DNA of 64,000 nt from an uncultured Eubacteriales bacterium (GCA_900317855.1 ONIG01000002.1:62001-126000); one strand, 5' to 3'. Positions 45,233 through 54,207 are shown, counted from the stretch's first letter. Numbers and translations: made by a program. Notes: a model not told the origin generated them from the letters alone.

Positions 45233-45261
45233 ACTATAGCAGTCCCAGCGCGATCTGTCAA
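45233..45261 (-). promoter_or_regulatory. Promoter of infC-rpmI-rplT
   Basis: Minus strand TTGACA (45261-45256), 17-base spacer, TATAGT (45238-45233). About 190 bases of leader follow, containing several GC-rich hairpins and the attenuator. Confidence 0.78.
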
Positions 45262-45342
45262 GGGTTTTCTGCGTCGGGCATACAAAAACGCGTACTGAAT
45301 CCCGCCTCCCGGGGACATACTCCCCCACGGAGGCGAAGCCAT

Positions 45343-45735
45343 ATGAAAGTACTCGAATACGGCGGTGTGTTCATCGCCGGCGGACTGGGCTACGGCGGGC
45401 TGGAGCTGCTCTGGCGCGGCCGGACGCACTGGTCGATGCTGCTGTGCGGCGGCGTGTGCGCCGTGCTGATCTATCTGATCGCGGGGCGTGAGCGCACCGT
45501 GCTCTGGCGGCGCTGGACGCTGTGCGCGGCCGCCGTCACGACGGTGGAGTATTTCACCGGCGTGCTCGTCAACCTGCGCCTCGGCTGGAACGTCTGGAAC
45601 TACGCAGACCGGCCGCTCAACGTCCTCGGGCAGATCTGCCCGCTGTATTCCCTGTTCTGGTTTGGGCTCTCCATCCCCGGCGTGTGGCTGGGGCGGACCG
45701 TGCGGCAAAAGCTCGCCGCCCGGCAGACTCAGTAA
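45343..45735 (+). CDS. Putative ABC transporter type IV membrane protein (CmpB-like)
   Basis: A 130-residue protein with four hydrophobic helices, matching the small membrane family often called putative ABC transporter permease. Visible family pattern: GGLGYGGLELLWRGRTHWSM, then VTTVEYFTGVLVN and WNVWNYADRPLNVLGQICPLYSL. No ABC ATPase lies next to it, so transport is not supported here. ATG 45343 comes 13-15 bases after ACGGAGGC. It is divergent from infC and overlaps the 3' end of deoC by 7 bases on the other strand. Confidence 0.82.
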   Translation: MKVLEYGGVFIAGGLGYGGLELLWRGRTHWSMLLCGGVCAVLIYLIAGRERTVLWRRWTLCAAAVTTVEYFTGVLVNLRLGWNVWNYADRPLNVLGQICPLYSLFWFGLSIPGVWLGRTVRQKLAARQTQ

Positions 45736-46469
45736 GTGGTGTCCTGCTGTTCCGGCGTTTCCGGCTGGGCAGGTGCCTCCGGCTGCTGCGGCGCGGCCGC
45801 CGCCTCGGCGGCCTGCTGCTCCTGCGCCATGGCGATCTTCACAATGCGGCTGGTGCCGAGCCGATCTGCGCCGAGGCGGATAAACTCCTCCGCGTCGGCC
45901 AGGCTTGCGATGCCGCCGGCGGCCTTGACCTTCACGTGCGGCGGGCAGCAGGCGCGCAGCAGGCGCACATCGTCCGCCGTGGCGCCGCCAGTGGAAAAGC
46001 CGGTGGAAGTCTTGATATAGTCGGCCCCGCTGTCGGACACGATGCGGCAGAGCATGCGCTTTTCCTCCTCGGTCAGCAGGCAGCACTCAATGATGACCTT
46101 GAGGATGCGGCCGCGGCTGACCTCGCGCACGGCGCGGATATCGGCCGCGACATCGTCCCAGCAGCCGTCCTTGACCATGGCCAGGTTGATGACCATGTCC
46201 ACCTCATCGGCACCGTTGCGGATGGCCTCGGCCGCCTCGAACGCCTTGACGGCCGGTGTGTTATACCCGTTCGGGAAGCCGATGACCGTGCAGATGCGCA
46301 GGCGGTCGCCGACATATTTCTTCGCCCCGGCGACATGGCACGGCGGGATGCACACACTGGCGCAGCCGTAACGCATGCCCTGATCGCAGAGGGCGCGGAT
46401 CTCCGCCGCAGTGGCATCCACGCGCAGGAGCGTGTGGTCGCAGCGGGAAAGAATCTCTCGAAGTTCCAT
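45729..46469 (-). CDS. deoC: Deoxyribose-phosphate aldolase with low-complexity tail
   Basis: A 246-residue class I aldolase that splits 2-deoxyribose-5-phosphate to glyceraldehyde-3-phosphate and acetaldehyde in nucleoside breakdown. Motifs: LSRCDHTLLRVDAT, VCIPPCHVAGAKKY, NLAMVKDGCWDDV, the Schiff-base Lys in YIKTSTGFSTGGAT, and KVKAAGGIASL. The catalytic domain ends near residue 218; the rest is a Gln/Pro/Glu/Ala tail ending QQDTTY, unusual for DeoC. ATG 46469 has AAAGGACG upstream. Confidence 0.94.
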   Translation of the reverse strand: MELREILSRCDHTLLRVDATAAEIRALCDQGMRYGCASVCIPPCHVAGAKKYVGDRLRICTVIGFPNGYNTPAVKAFEAAEAIRNGADEVDMVINLAMVKDGCWDDVAADIRAVREVSRGRILKVIIECCLLTEEEKRMLCRIVSDSGADYIKTSTGFSTGGATADDVRLLRACCPPHVKVKAAGGIASLADAEEFIRLGADRLGTSRIVKIAMAQEQQAAEAAAAPQQPEAPAQPETPEQQDTTY

Positions 46470-46513
46470 AATCGTTCGTCCTTTCTGATGAGACACGAAA
46501 AATAGGTGCTCTT

Positions 46514-46542
46514 ATTATACCGCGTCCGGCCGCATTGCACAA
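46514..46542 (-). promoter_or_regulatory. Promoter of deoC
   Basis: Minus strand TTGTGC (46542-46537), 17-base spacer, TATAAT (46519-46514), 45 bases upstream of the start codon. Confidence 0.65.
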
Positions 46543-46602
46543 GACGCATATTTTCCGCCGCCGGCACATAGGCTGTGGTACTCAACAAGAGAGGTGCAGC
46601 AC

Positions 46603-47226
46603 ATGGACGAACTGGAACAAAACAACTATGCCGAGCTCTGCGGCACGCTGGCGGCGCCGCCCGTGCTGTCGCACGAAAACCGGCAGGAACGCTTTTTCAC
46701 CTTCCCGCTCGAGACACAGCGGCTGTCCGGCACGATCGACCGTGTGAATGTCGTCGTGCGCGAGCGGCTGCTGGCCGAGATGCCGCTGGAGGAATCGGCA
46801 CGGCTGTGCGTGATCGGCGATGTGCGCTCGTTCAACAACCGCCGCGGGCCGGGCGCGAAGCTGGTCATCACGGTGTTCGCGCGCGACATCTCGCTCAGCG
46901 ACGAACCGTATGACCGCAACCTGATCCTGCTCAGCGGTACGCTCTGCAAACCGCCGAACCTGCGCACGACACCGATGGGGCGCGACATCTGCGACCTGAT
47001 GCTGGCCGTGAACCGGCACTACGGCCGCAGCGACTACCTGCCGTGCATCACCTGGGGCGCGCGCGCATGCGAGACCGCACTCTGGGACGTGGGCACGCGC
47101 GTGTCCCTCGAAGGGCGGCTGCAAAGCCGCAGCTACATCAAGGTGCTGGACACCGGCGCTGTCGAGCGTACGGCGTTCGAGGTGTCCGTGCTCGACATCT
47201 GCCGGCTGTCGGCGCCGGACGACTGA
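46603..47226 (+). CDS. Tandem OB-fold single-stranded DNA-binding-like protein
   Basis: A 207-residue protein containing two SSB-like OB folds. The first (about residues 6-95) reads NNYAELCGTLAAPPVLSHENRQERFFTFPLE and ARLCVIGDVRSFNNR. The second (about 105-200) reads RNLILLSGTLCKPPNLRTTPMGRDICDLMLAV, PCITWGARACETA and VSLEGRLQSRSYIK. The second repeats the SSB pattern G-x-L-x2-P-x-LR-T-P-x-G more closely than the first. Typical SSBs have one OB fold plus an acidic tail; the tail here is only APDD. GAGAGGTGCAGCAC precedes ATG 46603. Confidence 0.85.
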   Translation: MDELEQNNYAELCGTLAAPPVLSHENRQERFFTFPLETQRLSGTIDRVNVVVRERLLAEMPLEESARLCVIGDVRSFNNRRGPGAKLVITVFARDISLSDEPYDRNLILLSGTLCKPPNLRTTPMGRDICDLMLAVNRHYGRSDYLPCITWGARACETALWDVGTRVSLEGRLQSRSYIKVLDTGAVERTAFEVSVLDICRLSAPDD

Positions 47227-47247
47227 ACGCACATACCAGCCAACAAA

Positions 47248-47279
47248 GCGCGCCCCGCAGATCTTTCTGCGGGGCGCGG
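47248..47279. terminator. Hairpin between SSB-like and lipoprotein genes
   Basis: Arms CGCGCCCCGCAG and CTGCGGGGCGCG around ATCTTT. No T-run on either side beyond TCATTTCG, so termination is likely, but it is not a textbook terminator. Confidence 0.7.
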
Positions 47280-47297
47280 GTCATTTCGTCAATTTGA

Positions 47298-48155
47298 TCA
47301 TCCCGCGAGCGCGGACACGAGCACTTCGAAGTCCTGCACGCTGCCGTCCGCCGCCGTGCCCTGCCCACGCAGGACATAGATCGGATAGAGCGCATAGTCG
47401 CCCTCGGCATTGAACCCGGCGTTCATGTAATACGCCTGCTCAAACCCTGTGATCGTGCAGTCTGTCAGCTCCTGCGCGATATTCGCCGAGAAGTCGTGCG
47501 CATCCAGCCGTGCCTGCACGGTCTTGGCGTCCGCCAGGCGGACGGTCCTGGTGCCGCCCATCTTGAGCGGGGCATACTGCTGCGTCAGTGCCGTCACATT
47601 GCCGTCCCTGTCAAAGGAAATGGAGATGTGGTACTGTCCATACACCATCCGGCCGTTGACCTCGGGCGTCACATCGACCGTTTTGCTGCTCACGTGCGTC
47701 TCATAGGTTGCGCTGCTGAAGACGATCCGGGACGTGTCGGCGAGTTCCGGTTCAAACTTTTTCAGCCGCTCGCGCACGGTCTGCTCGAGCTGCGCGTCCG
47801 TCGGGAATGCGCTCAGATCACCCGGCGTCAGCTCCGCGCTCGGCGTGCTGTACTGGATATAGCCGGTCTGCGCATCATACGAGAGCCGGTCGGCCAGCTG
47901 CGTCTGCATCGTGTCCGCGTCCATATCCAGCAGTGCAGCCGCCAGTGCCATGGAATACGCCTTGTCCGCATAGCTTTGGTAAACCTGGTCCTTTCCCGCA
48001 TCCGGGAGCGTGATCGTATCCGGCAGCGTGAGATCCAGCGTCGGTTCCATGCCTGTCGTCGCCAGTGTCAGCTTGCTCTTCGTGCCGCAGGCGCTCAGCG
48101 CCAGCAGCAACATCAGCACCGCCAGCAGCGGGCGGATCCGTTTTTTTCGCGTCAT
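47298..48155 (-). CDS. Exported lipoprotein of unknown function
   Basis: A 285-residue lipoprotein with signal peptide LLAVLMLLLALSAC and lipobox Cys 23. The mature part is predicted to be mixed alpha/beta, with DQVYQSYADKAYSMALAAALLDM, a repeat of EPT/PDTIT strands near the N-terminus, and a C-terminal beta sheet (YGQYHISISFDRDGN, YPIYVLRGQGTAADG). I do not recognise a family. Its own promoter (48214-48242) drives it, and a bidirectional hairpin follows. Confidence 0.75.
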   Translation of the reverse strand: MTRKKRIRPLLAVLMLLLALSACGTKSKLTLATTGMEPTLDLTLPDTITLPDAGKDQVYQSYADKAYSMALAAALLDMDADTMQTQLADRLSYDAQTGYIQYSTPSAELTPGDLSAFPTDAQLEQTVRERLKKFEPELADTSRIVFSSATYETHVSSKTVDVTPEVNGRMVYGQYHISISFDRDGNVTALTQQYAPLKMGGTRTVRLADAKTVQARLDAHDFSANIAQELTDCTITGFEQAYYMNAGFNAEGDYALYPIYVLRGQGTAADGSVQDFEVLVSALAG

Positions 48156-48213
48156 GTTCGATCGCTCCTTTCCATATTATCGATCGGTTGTTTTCCGGCA
48201 GGCTTCCAAACTC

Positions 48214-48242
48214 AGGATAACTGTTTTCCAGATATTTGTCAA
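48214..48242 (-). promoter_or_regulatory. Promoter of the 47298-48155 lipoprotein gene
   Basis: Minus strand TTGACA (48242-48237), 17-base spacer, TATCCT (48219-48214). Confidence 0.65.
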
Positions 48243-48255
48243 GTAAACGAAGTGT

Positions 48256-48286
48256 AAAAAACACAGGAGACGTCTTCCGTCTCCTG
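48256..48286 (-). terminator. Intrinsic terminator of the glyoxalase-family gene
   Basis: Minus strand stem CAGGAGACG / CGTCTCCTG around GAAGA, then TGTTTTTTAC. Follows the stop codon by 10 bases. Confidence 0.85.
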
Positions 48287-48295
48287 CGTGGGGAT

Positions 48296-48661
48296 TCACT
48301 TTTCCGGCACGATCTCGATCCAGTACCCGTCGGGGTCCTCGATGAAGTAGATGCCCATGCCGGGGTTTTCAAAGCAGATGCAGCCCATGGCCGCGTGCTT
48401 TGCGTGCGCGGCGTCCATGTCCGGCACGGAAAACGCGAGGTGGAACTCCCCCTCGCCGAGGTCATACGGCTGCGTGCGGTCACGCAGACCGGTCAGCTCG
48501 AGCTGAAACGGCGAGTGCCCGTCGCCCAGAAACACGAGCCGGAACGAACCGTCGGCCGCATCCTTCGTGCGCACAGGCTCCAGCCCGAGCGCGTCATGGT
48601 AAAACTGCACGCTTCGCTCGAGATCGAGGACATTGAAATTAAAGTGATTGAAGGTAAACAT
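48296..48661 (-). CDS. Glyoxalase/VOC family protein, GloA-like
   Basis: A 121-residue VOC fold made of two beta-alpha-beta-beta-beta modules. Metal-site candidates are His in FTFNHFNFNV, Glu in FQLELTGL, His in EGEFHLAFSV and Glu in GYWIEIVPEK, the layout of lactoylglutathione lyase. DLERSVQFYHDALGLEPV and NPGMGIYFIEDPDGYWIEI are family wording. Other VOC enzymes share the fold, so methylglyoxal as substrate is likely but unproven. ATG 48661 has TTGGGAGGCGCGGT upstream. Confidence 0.85.
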   Translation of the reverse strand: MFTFNHFNFNVLDLERSVQFYHDALGLEPVRTKDAADGSFRLVFLGDGHSPFQLELTGLRDRTQPYDLGEGEFHLAFSVPDMDAAHAKHAAMGCICFENPGMGIYFIEDPDGYWIEIVPEK

Positions 48662-48694
48662 ACCGCGCCTCCCAAATGTATTCTGTCTGTCCCA

Positions 48695-48723
48695 AGTATA
48701 GCGGCTGCGGGGCGTGTTGTCAA
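48695..48723 (-). promoter_or_regulatory. Promoter of the glyoxalase-family gene
   Basis: Minus strand TTGACA (48723-48718), 17-base spacer, TATACT (48700-48695); divergent from the glg operon promoter. Confidence 0.75.
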
Positions 48724-48744
48724 AACAAGGCCGCAAAAAAACAG

Positions 48745-48773
48745 TTGGAATTTCATGCCGGGCACGGTATAAT
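48745..48773 (+). promoter_or_regulatory. Promoter of the glgB operon
   Basis: TTGGAA (48745-48750), 17-base spacer, TATAAT (48768-48773), 33 bases before the glgB ATG. Confidence 0.75.
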
Positions 48774-48806
48774 GATCGTGCTAGACTGGGATATTGGAGG
48801 CGCGCC

Positions 48807-50702
48807 ATGGATAAGGCAGGACGCGCGCCCGGCTCCCCCATGGAGCCGGAGCTGCAGGAATTTCATACCGGCGCGGCCGTGCACGCTTACCGCACGTTCG
48901 GCTGCCACGCGCTCCCCGGCGCGGCGGGGCACCGCTTCGCCGTCTGGGCGCCGCACGCGCAGCGCGTCGCGCTCGTGGGCGACTTCAACGGCTGGGACAC
49001 GGCGGCGGCGCCGATGGACCGCCTGCCGGACGGCACGTGGGTGCAGACCGTGGACGGTCTGCGCGACGGGGCGCTCTATAAATACGCCGTCACCGGCCCG
49101 GACGGCCAGACGGTGCTCAAAGCCGACCCCTTCGCCGCGCACTGCGAGACCGGGCCCGCGACCGCATCCAAAGTCTGGACACTCGATGGCTACGTCTGGC
49201 ACGACCGGAGCTACCTGCGCCGCCGCGCCGCACGCGATGTATACCGCGCGCCGATGAGCATTTACGAGGTGCACCTCGGCTCCTGGCGCAGGCCGGAGAC
49301 CGGCCTGCCGTGGTACCGCTCGGTCGCAGACGAGCTGGCGGACTACTGCCGGACGATGCACTACACGCACGTGGAGCTGCTGCCCGTGACGGAATACCCC
49401 TACGAGGGCTCCTGGGGCTATCAGGTGACCGGGTACTACGCCCCCACCAGCCGCTACGGCACGCCGCAGGACTTCATGTACTTTGTCGATACGCTCCACC
49501 GCGCCGGCATCGGCGTGATCATGGACTGGGTCCCGGCGCACTTTCCGAAGGACGCACACGGGCTCGCGCGCTTTGACGGCACACGGCTCTACGAGTGCAA
49601 GGATGCGCGCATGGCCGAGCATCCGGAGTGGGGCACACTCATTTTCGACTATGAAATGCCGGAGGTGCAGAGCTTTCTCATCTCGTCGGCCATGTCGTTT
49701 TTCGACCGCTATCACATCGACGGCATCCGCGTGGACGCGGTGTCCTCGATGCTGTATCTCAACTACGCCCGGCGCGACGGCGAATGGACGCCGAACCGCG
49801 ACGGCGGCAGCATCAACCTCGGCGCAGTCGCCTTTCTGCAAAAGCTCAACACGGCCGTGCTCACGGCGTGGCCCGGCTGCGTGACGGTCGCGGAGGAATC
49901 CTCCGCCTACCCCGGCGTGACGAAGCCGCCCTATGACGGCGGCCTCGGCTTCAGCTTCAAGTGGGACATGGGCTTCATGCACGACACGCTCGACTATCTG
50001 GAGCTCGACCCCTACTTCCGCAAATATCATCACGACAAGCTGACGTTCTCGATGATGTACGCTTTCTCCGAGAACTTTATCCTCGCGTTTTCGCACGACG
50101 AGGTCGTACACGGCAAGAAGTCGATGCTCGACAAGATGTACGGCACCTATGAGCAGAAGTTTGCCACCCTGCGCGCACTCTACGGCTATCAGTTCGCGCA
50201 CCCGGGCAAGAAGCTCACGTTCATGGGCTCGGAATTCGGCCAGTTCATCGAGTGGAACTACAAGCAGGGGCTCGACTGGCTGCTGCTCGACTACCCGATG
50301 CACAAGGCCATGCAGCGCTGGTGCAGTGCGCTCAACGCCTGCTACCGCGGCAGCCGCGCGCTCTGGGACATTGACGACGGCTGGGACGGCTTCACGTGGC
50401 TGAACGTGGACGACGCCGAGCGCAGCGCCATCGCCTTCCTGCGCACGGCGCGCAACGGCCGCCGGGTCGTGTGCGTCTGCAACTTCACGCCCGTGCGCTA
50501 TGACGATTTTGTCATTGGTCTGCCCAAGCGCGGCGTGCTGCGCGAGCTGCTGTCGAGCGACAGCGAGGAATTCGGCGGCTCCGGCGTACACAACGCGCCC
50601 GAGATCCGCAGCGAGGACGTGCCCTTCGGCGCGCTCCCCTGCTCCGCGCGCGTGACGCTGCCGGAGCTTGCCACCGTATACTTCACCTTCACGACCCGGT
50701 AA
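48807..50702 (+). CDS. glgB: 1,4-alpha-glucan branching enzyme
   Basis: A 631-residue GH13 branching enzyme that adds alpha-1,6 branches to glycogen. An N-terminal CBM48 domain (FAVWAPHAQRVALVGDFNGWD) precedes the catalytic barrel: ELLPVTEYPYEGSWGYQVTG, GVIMDWVPAHF, the nucleophile Asp in GIRVDAVSSML (about residue 310), the acid Glu in VAEESS (about 363) and the third Asp in FSHDEVVHGKKS. TTGGAGGCGCGCC precedes ATG 48807. It is the first gene of an operon with the GlgA fusion and the patatin, with 13 bases between the first two genes. Confidence 0.95.
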   Translation: MDKAGRAPGSPMEPELQEFHTGAAVHAYRTFGCHALPGAAGHRFAVWAPHAQRVALVGDFNGWDTAAAPMDRLPDGTWVQTVDGLRDGALYKYAVTGPDGQTVLKADPFAAHCETGPATASKVWTLDGYVWHDRSYLRRRAARDVYRAPMSIYEVHLGSWRRPETGLPWYRSVADELADYCRTMHYTHVELLPVTEYPYEGSWGYQVTGYYAPTSRYGTPQDFMYFVDTLHRAGIGVIMDWVPAHFPKDAHGLARFDGTRLYECKDARMAEHPEWGTLIFDYEMPEVQSFLISSAMSFFDRYHIDGIRVDAVSSMLYLNYARRDGEWTPNRDGGSINLGAVAFLQKLNTAVLTAWPGCVTVAEESSAYPGVTKPPYDGGLGFSFKWDMGFMHDTLDYLELDPYFRKYHHDKLTFSMMYAFSENFILAFSHDEVVHGKKSMLDKMYGTYEQKFATLRALYGYQFAHPGKKLTFMGSEFGQFIEWNYKQGLDWLLLDYPMHKAMQRWCSALNACYRGSRALWDIDDGWDGFTWLNVDDAERSAIAFLRTARNGRRVVCVCNFTPVRYDDFVIGLPKRGVLRELLSSDSEEFGGSGVHNAPEIRSEDVPFGALPCSARVTLPELATVYFTFTTR

Positions 50703-50715
50703 AGGAGGGAACACC

Positions 50716-53700
50716 ATGAAACCCGAACTGCGCGCAGCGCTGGCCGAAAAAGGCCGCTGCGACCTGCCCGGCGTGCTGCTGGCAGCCGCCGAGTGCGCGC
50801 CGCTGGCAAAGACCGGCGGCCTTGCGGACGTCGTCGGCACACTGCCGAAAAGTCTGGCCGCGCTCGGCTTTGACGCACGCATCATCACGCCGTACCACCG
50901 CGTGATCAAGGAAAAGTACGCATCTCAGGTCACGCATCTGACGGATTTTTATATCGACCTCGGCTGGCGGCACCAGTACGTCGGCATCGAGCGGCTGCTG
51001 CTCGACGGCATCGTCATCTACCTCGTGGACAACGAGTTTTATTTCGGTGACCGCATCTACCTCGGCGGCGAGGCCGAGGGCGAGCAGTATGCGTTTTTCG
51101 CCCGCGCGATCCTGGAGGCGCTGCCGAGGCTGGACTTTACGCCCGAGATCCTGCACTGCAACGACTGGCACACGGCCGTGCTGCCCATGCTGATGAAAAC
51201 GCAGTACGCCGGCAGAATGCAGTCGCGCATGCAGACACTGCTGACCATCCACAACATCGCCTATCAGGGCAAGTTCTCCTTTGAATTTATACAGGACCTG
51301 CTCGGCATCGACGCGCGCTATTACACGCCTGAGTTCATGGAGCTCAACGGCTGCGCGAACCTGCTCAAGGCCGGCTGCGTCTTTGCCGACCATATCAACA
51401 CCGTCAGCCCGAGCTACGCGGGCGAGATCCGCACGGCGGCTTACGGTGAGGGGCTCGAGGGCATTCTCAACGCCCGGCAGCACCAGCTGTCCGGCATCCT
51501 CAACGGTATCGACACCGCCGTTTTTGACCCCGCGCACGACGGCGGCATCGCCGCGCCCTACTCCGCCGACGACCTGAGCGGCAAGGCCGCCTGCCGCGCC
51601 GCGCTGTGCCGGGAGCTCGGGCTCGAGATCGGCGCGCACACGCCCATCGTCGCCATGGTCACGCGCATGACGCCGCAAAAAGGCTTCGACCTGGTGCAGT
51701 GCGTGCTCGACGAGCTCATGGACAGCGAGGACATGGCGTTCGTGCTCCTCGGCACCGGCAACGCCGAATACGAGGACTTCATGCGCAGCGCCGAGTGGCG
51801 GCACAAGGGCCGCCTGTGCGCCTACATCGGCTACGATGAGGCGCTGTCGCACCGCGTGTATGCGGGCAGCGACTTTCTGCTCATGCCGTCGAACTTCGAG
51901 CCATGCGGCCTGTCGCAGATGATCGCCATGCGCTACGGCACACTGCCGATCGTGCGCGAGACCGGCGGCCTGCGCGACAGCGTGCAGCCGTATAATCAAT
52001 TCACCGGCGAGGGCACCGGCTTCTCGTTTGCCAACTTCAACGCCTATGAGCTGGCGGACGCCATCCGCCGCGCGCTCGCGCTCTATCACAACGAGCACGA
52101 CGCCTACTGCCGCGTGCAGCGGCAGGCCATGTCGCAGGACTTCAGCTTCACGCGCTCCGCGGAGGACTATGCGCACCTGTATCTGCTCCTGCTGCCGGAG
52201 GACACCACGCCGAAGCACGACGCAGCTGACGAGGCCTTCCGCAGCCCGATCGGCGCAGTGGAGACCGGCACGTCCGTGCGCCTCGCCTTCGCGGATACGG
52301 AGGCGCTCGTGTTCGACGCCGCCGTGGAGATCTACGGCGATGCGTACAGCGACACCGTTGCGATGACGCAGACGGCCGCCGGGTTTGAAGCGGCCGTGAC
52401 CCTGCCCGCCGCGCCGCAGGCGCTGCGCTACCGGTTCCGTCTCGCGTGCAACGACGGCGGCATCCGCTGGCTGTGCGCCGCGCCGGACGGTCGGCACGCC
52501 CGGCTGTGCGACGCGCCGATCGACGGCTGGCGTCTGACGGTCTATCGTGCCGGCTTCACGACCCCGGCGTGGTTTCGCACCGGCGTGATGTATCAGATCT
52601 TCCCCGACCGCTTCGCGCGCGACAGCTCCGCCACCGCGCAGCGCGGCATGGAGCACCACCGCCGCATGGGCCAGACCGTGCACTATCACGCCGATTGGGA
52701 CGAACCCGTCGAGTGGCAGGCCAATACGCCGGAGGGCGAATACGCGCCCGTCGATTTCTACGGCGGCACCCTGCGCGGTATCGCCGACCGGCTGCACTAC
52801 CTGCAAAAACTCGGCGTGACGGTGCTGTACCTCAACCCGATTTTCGAGAGCGCTTCCAACCACCGGTACGACACCGGCGATTACCGCAAGGTCGATCCCA
52901 TCCTCGGCACGAACACGGACTTCAAAAAGCTCTGTACGTCCGCGGCGGACTGCGGCATCCGCATCGTGCTCGACGGTGTGTTCGCCCACACGGGCGCCGA
53001 CAGCCGGTACTTCAACCGCTTCCGGCACTATCCCGGCTGCGGTGCCTACAACAGCCGCAGCTCCGTCTACGCGCGCTGGTACAGCTTCGCGCACTACCCG
53101 GACGACTACAAGTGCTGGTGGGACTTCAAAGACCTGCCCGCGATCAACGCCGCCAACCCCGACTGGCGCAAATATATGATCACCGGCGAGCGCAGCATCG
53201 CCAAGACCTGGCTGCGCGACGGTGCGTCCGGCTGGCGGCTGGACGTGGCCGACGAGCTGCCGGACGATGTGCTGCGCGATATGCGCGCCGCCGCCAAAGC
53301 GGCGGACCCCGACAGTGTGCTTCTCGGCGAGGTCTGGGAGGACGCCGTGACGAAGGTCAGCTACGGCGAGCGGCGGCAGTACGCACTCGGCGACGCGCTC
53401 GACAGCGTGATGAACTATCCCCTGCGCGACGGTCTGGTCGCGTTTTTGACCGGGCGCACCACGGCGCGCGCACTGGCGGACCTGCTGCTGAGCCAGCGGC
53501 TGAACTATCCGCAGCCATTGTACTACGCGCTCATGAACCTGACGGCGAGCCACGACGTGGCGCGCACGCGCTCGGCGCTGGCGCTGGACTTTGACCCCCG
53601 CAGCCGCACGCGTGCAGAGCTCGCGGCGCTCGAGATCACGGACACCATGGCCGCGCGCGGCGCGCAGCTGCAGGTTCTGGCGGCGGCGGTGCAGTTCTGG

Positions 53701-54207
53701 CTGCCGGGCATCCCGTCGATCTACTACGGCGACGAGGCCGGTATGCAGGGCCTGTGCGACCCGTTCAACCGCGCGCCGCTGCAGATGTGCGACACGCAGA
53801 TGCTGCAGTGGTATGCGCAGCTGACCGCCCTGCGCCATGCGCACCCGGCACTCACGCGCGGTGAGGTCGCCGTGTTTGCCCCGGCAGGCGGCGTGTTGTG
53901 CATTCTGCGCGTCATCGCAGACGGGCGGGACGCCTTCGGCGAGGAGGCGGAGGACGAGGCACTGCTGCTGATCGTCAACCGCGCAGCGCACCCGGTGCGC
54001 TGCCACGTGGAGCTCACCCGCCCCGGCGCCGGCCTGTGCGAAGAGACAAGACTGGCATTCGTGCGCAGCGAGTATGACTGCGCCATCGATTGCTTCGAGG
54101 GCACCCACATTGCCATGCATGACGGCGTGGGCGCATTTGACCTGCCGCCCTGTGCCGCAAAAATCTACAGATTGGAGAACCGACATGGAACTGAAACTGG
54201 ATCGTAA
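50716..54207 (+). CDS. glgA: Fused glycogen synthase (GlgA) and GH13 alpha-amylase/neopullulanase-like enzyme
   Basis: A 1163-residue fusion. Residues 1-500 are a complete GT5 glycogen synthase: the ADP-glucose motif PLAKTGGLADVV (K-T-G-G-L at 32-36), HCNDWHTAVLPML, RMTPQKGFDLVQ and SNFEPCGLSQMIAMRYG. Residues about 520-615 resemble an N-terminal starch-binding domain of neopullulanases. Residues 620-1163 are a GH13 barrel: GVMYQIFPDRFARD, VTVLYLNPIFES, VLDGVFAHTG, the nucleophile Asp in GWRLDVADELP (about 843), the acid Glu in LLGEVWEDA (about 872) and the third Asp in LTASHDVART. Synthase and hydrolase sit in one chain. AGGAGGGAACACC precedes the ATG. Confidence 0.95.
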   Translation: MKPELRAALAEKGRCDLPGVLLAAAECAPLAKTGGLADVVGTLPKSLAALGFDARIITPYHRVIKEKYASQVTHLTDFYIDLGWRHQYVGIERLLLDGIVIYLVDNEFYFGDRIYLGGEAEGEQYAFFARAILEALPRLDFTPEILHCNDWHTAVLPMLMKTQYAGRMQSRMQTLLTIHNIAYQGKFSFEFIQDLLGIDARYYTPEFMELNGCANLLKAGCVFADHINTVSPSYAGEIRTAAYGEGLEGILNARQHQLSGILNGIDTAVFDPAHDGGIAAPYSADDLSGKAACRAALCRELGLEIGAHTPIVAMVTRMTPQKGFDLVQCVLDELMDSEDMAFVLLGTGNAEYEDFMRSAEWRHKGRLCAYIGYDEALSHRVYAGSDFLLMPSNFEPCGLSQMIAMRYGTLPIVRETGGLRDSVQPYNQFTGEGTGFSFANFNAYELADAIRRALALYHNEHDAYCRVQRQAMSQDFSFTRSAEDYAHLYLLLLPEDTTPKHDAADEAFRSPIGAVETGTSVRLAFADTEALVFDAAVEIYGDAYSDTVAMTQTAAGFEAAVTLPAAPQALRYRFRLACNDGGIRWLCAAPDGRHARLCDAPIDGWRLTVYRAGFTTPAWFRTGVMYQIFPDRFARDSSATAQRGMEHHRRMGQTVHYHADWDEPVEWQANTPEGEYAPVDFYGGTLRGIADRLHYLQKLGVTVLYLNPIFESASNHRYDTGDYRKVDPILGTNTDFKKLCTSAADCGIRIVLDGVFAHTGADSRYFNRFRHYPGCGAYNSRSSVYARWYSFAHYPDDYKCWWDFKDLPAINAANPDWRKYMITGERSIAKTWLRDGASGWRLDVADELPDDVLRDMRAAAKAADPDSVLLGEVWEDAVTKVSYGERRQYALGDALDSVMNYPLRDGLVAFLTGRTTARALADLLLSQRLNYPQPLYYALMNLTASHDVARTRSALALDFDPRSRTRAELAALEITDTMAARGAQLQVLAAAVQFWLPGIPSIYYGDEAGMQGLCDPFNRAPLQMCDTQMLQWYAQLTALRHAHPALTRGEVAVFAPAGGVLCILRVIADGRDAFGEEAEDEALLLIVNRAAHPVRCHVELTRPGAGLCEETRLAFVRSEYDCAIDCFEGTHIAMHDGVGAFDLPPCAAKIYRLENRHGTETGS

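Noticed and set aside
45229..46086. Minus-strand frame overlapping deoC and the infC leader
   Set aside because: Composition is Arg/Ala/Pro noise, and the known genes occupy other frames.
48753..50909. Long antisense frame over glgB
   Set aside because: GC-driven shadow; His/Arg/Ala-rich composition without family similarity.
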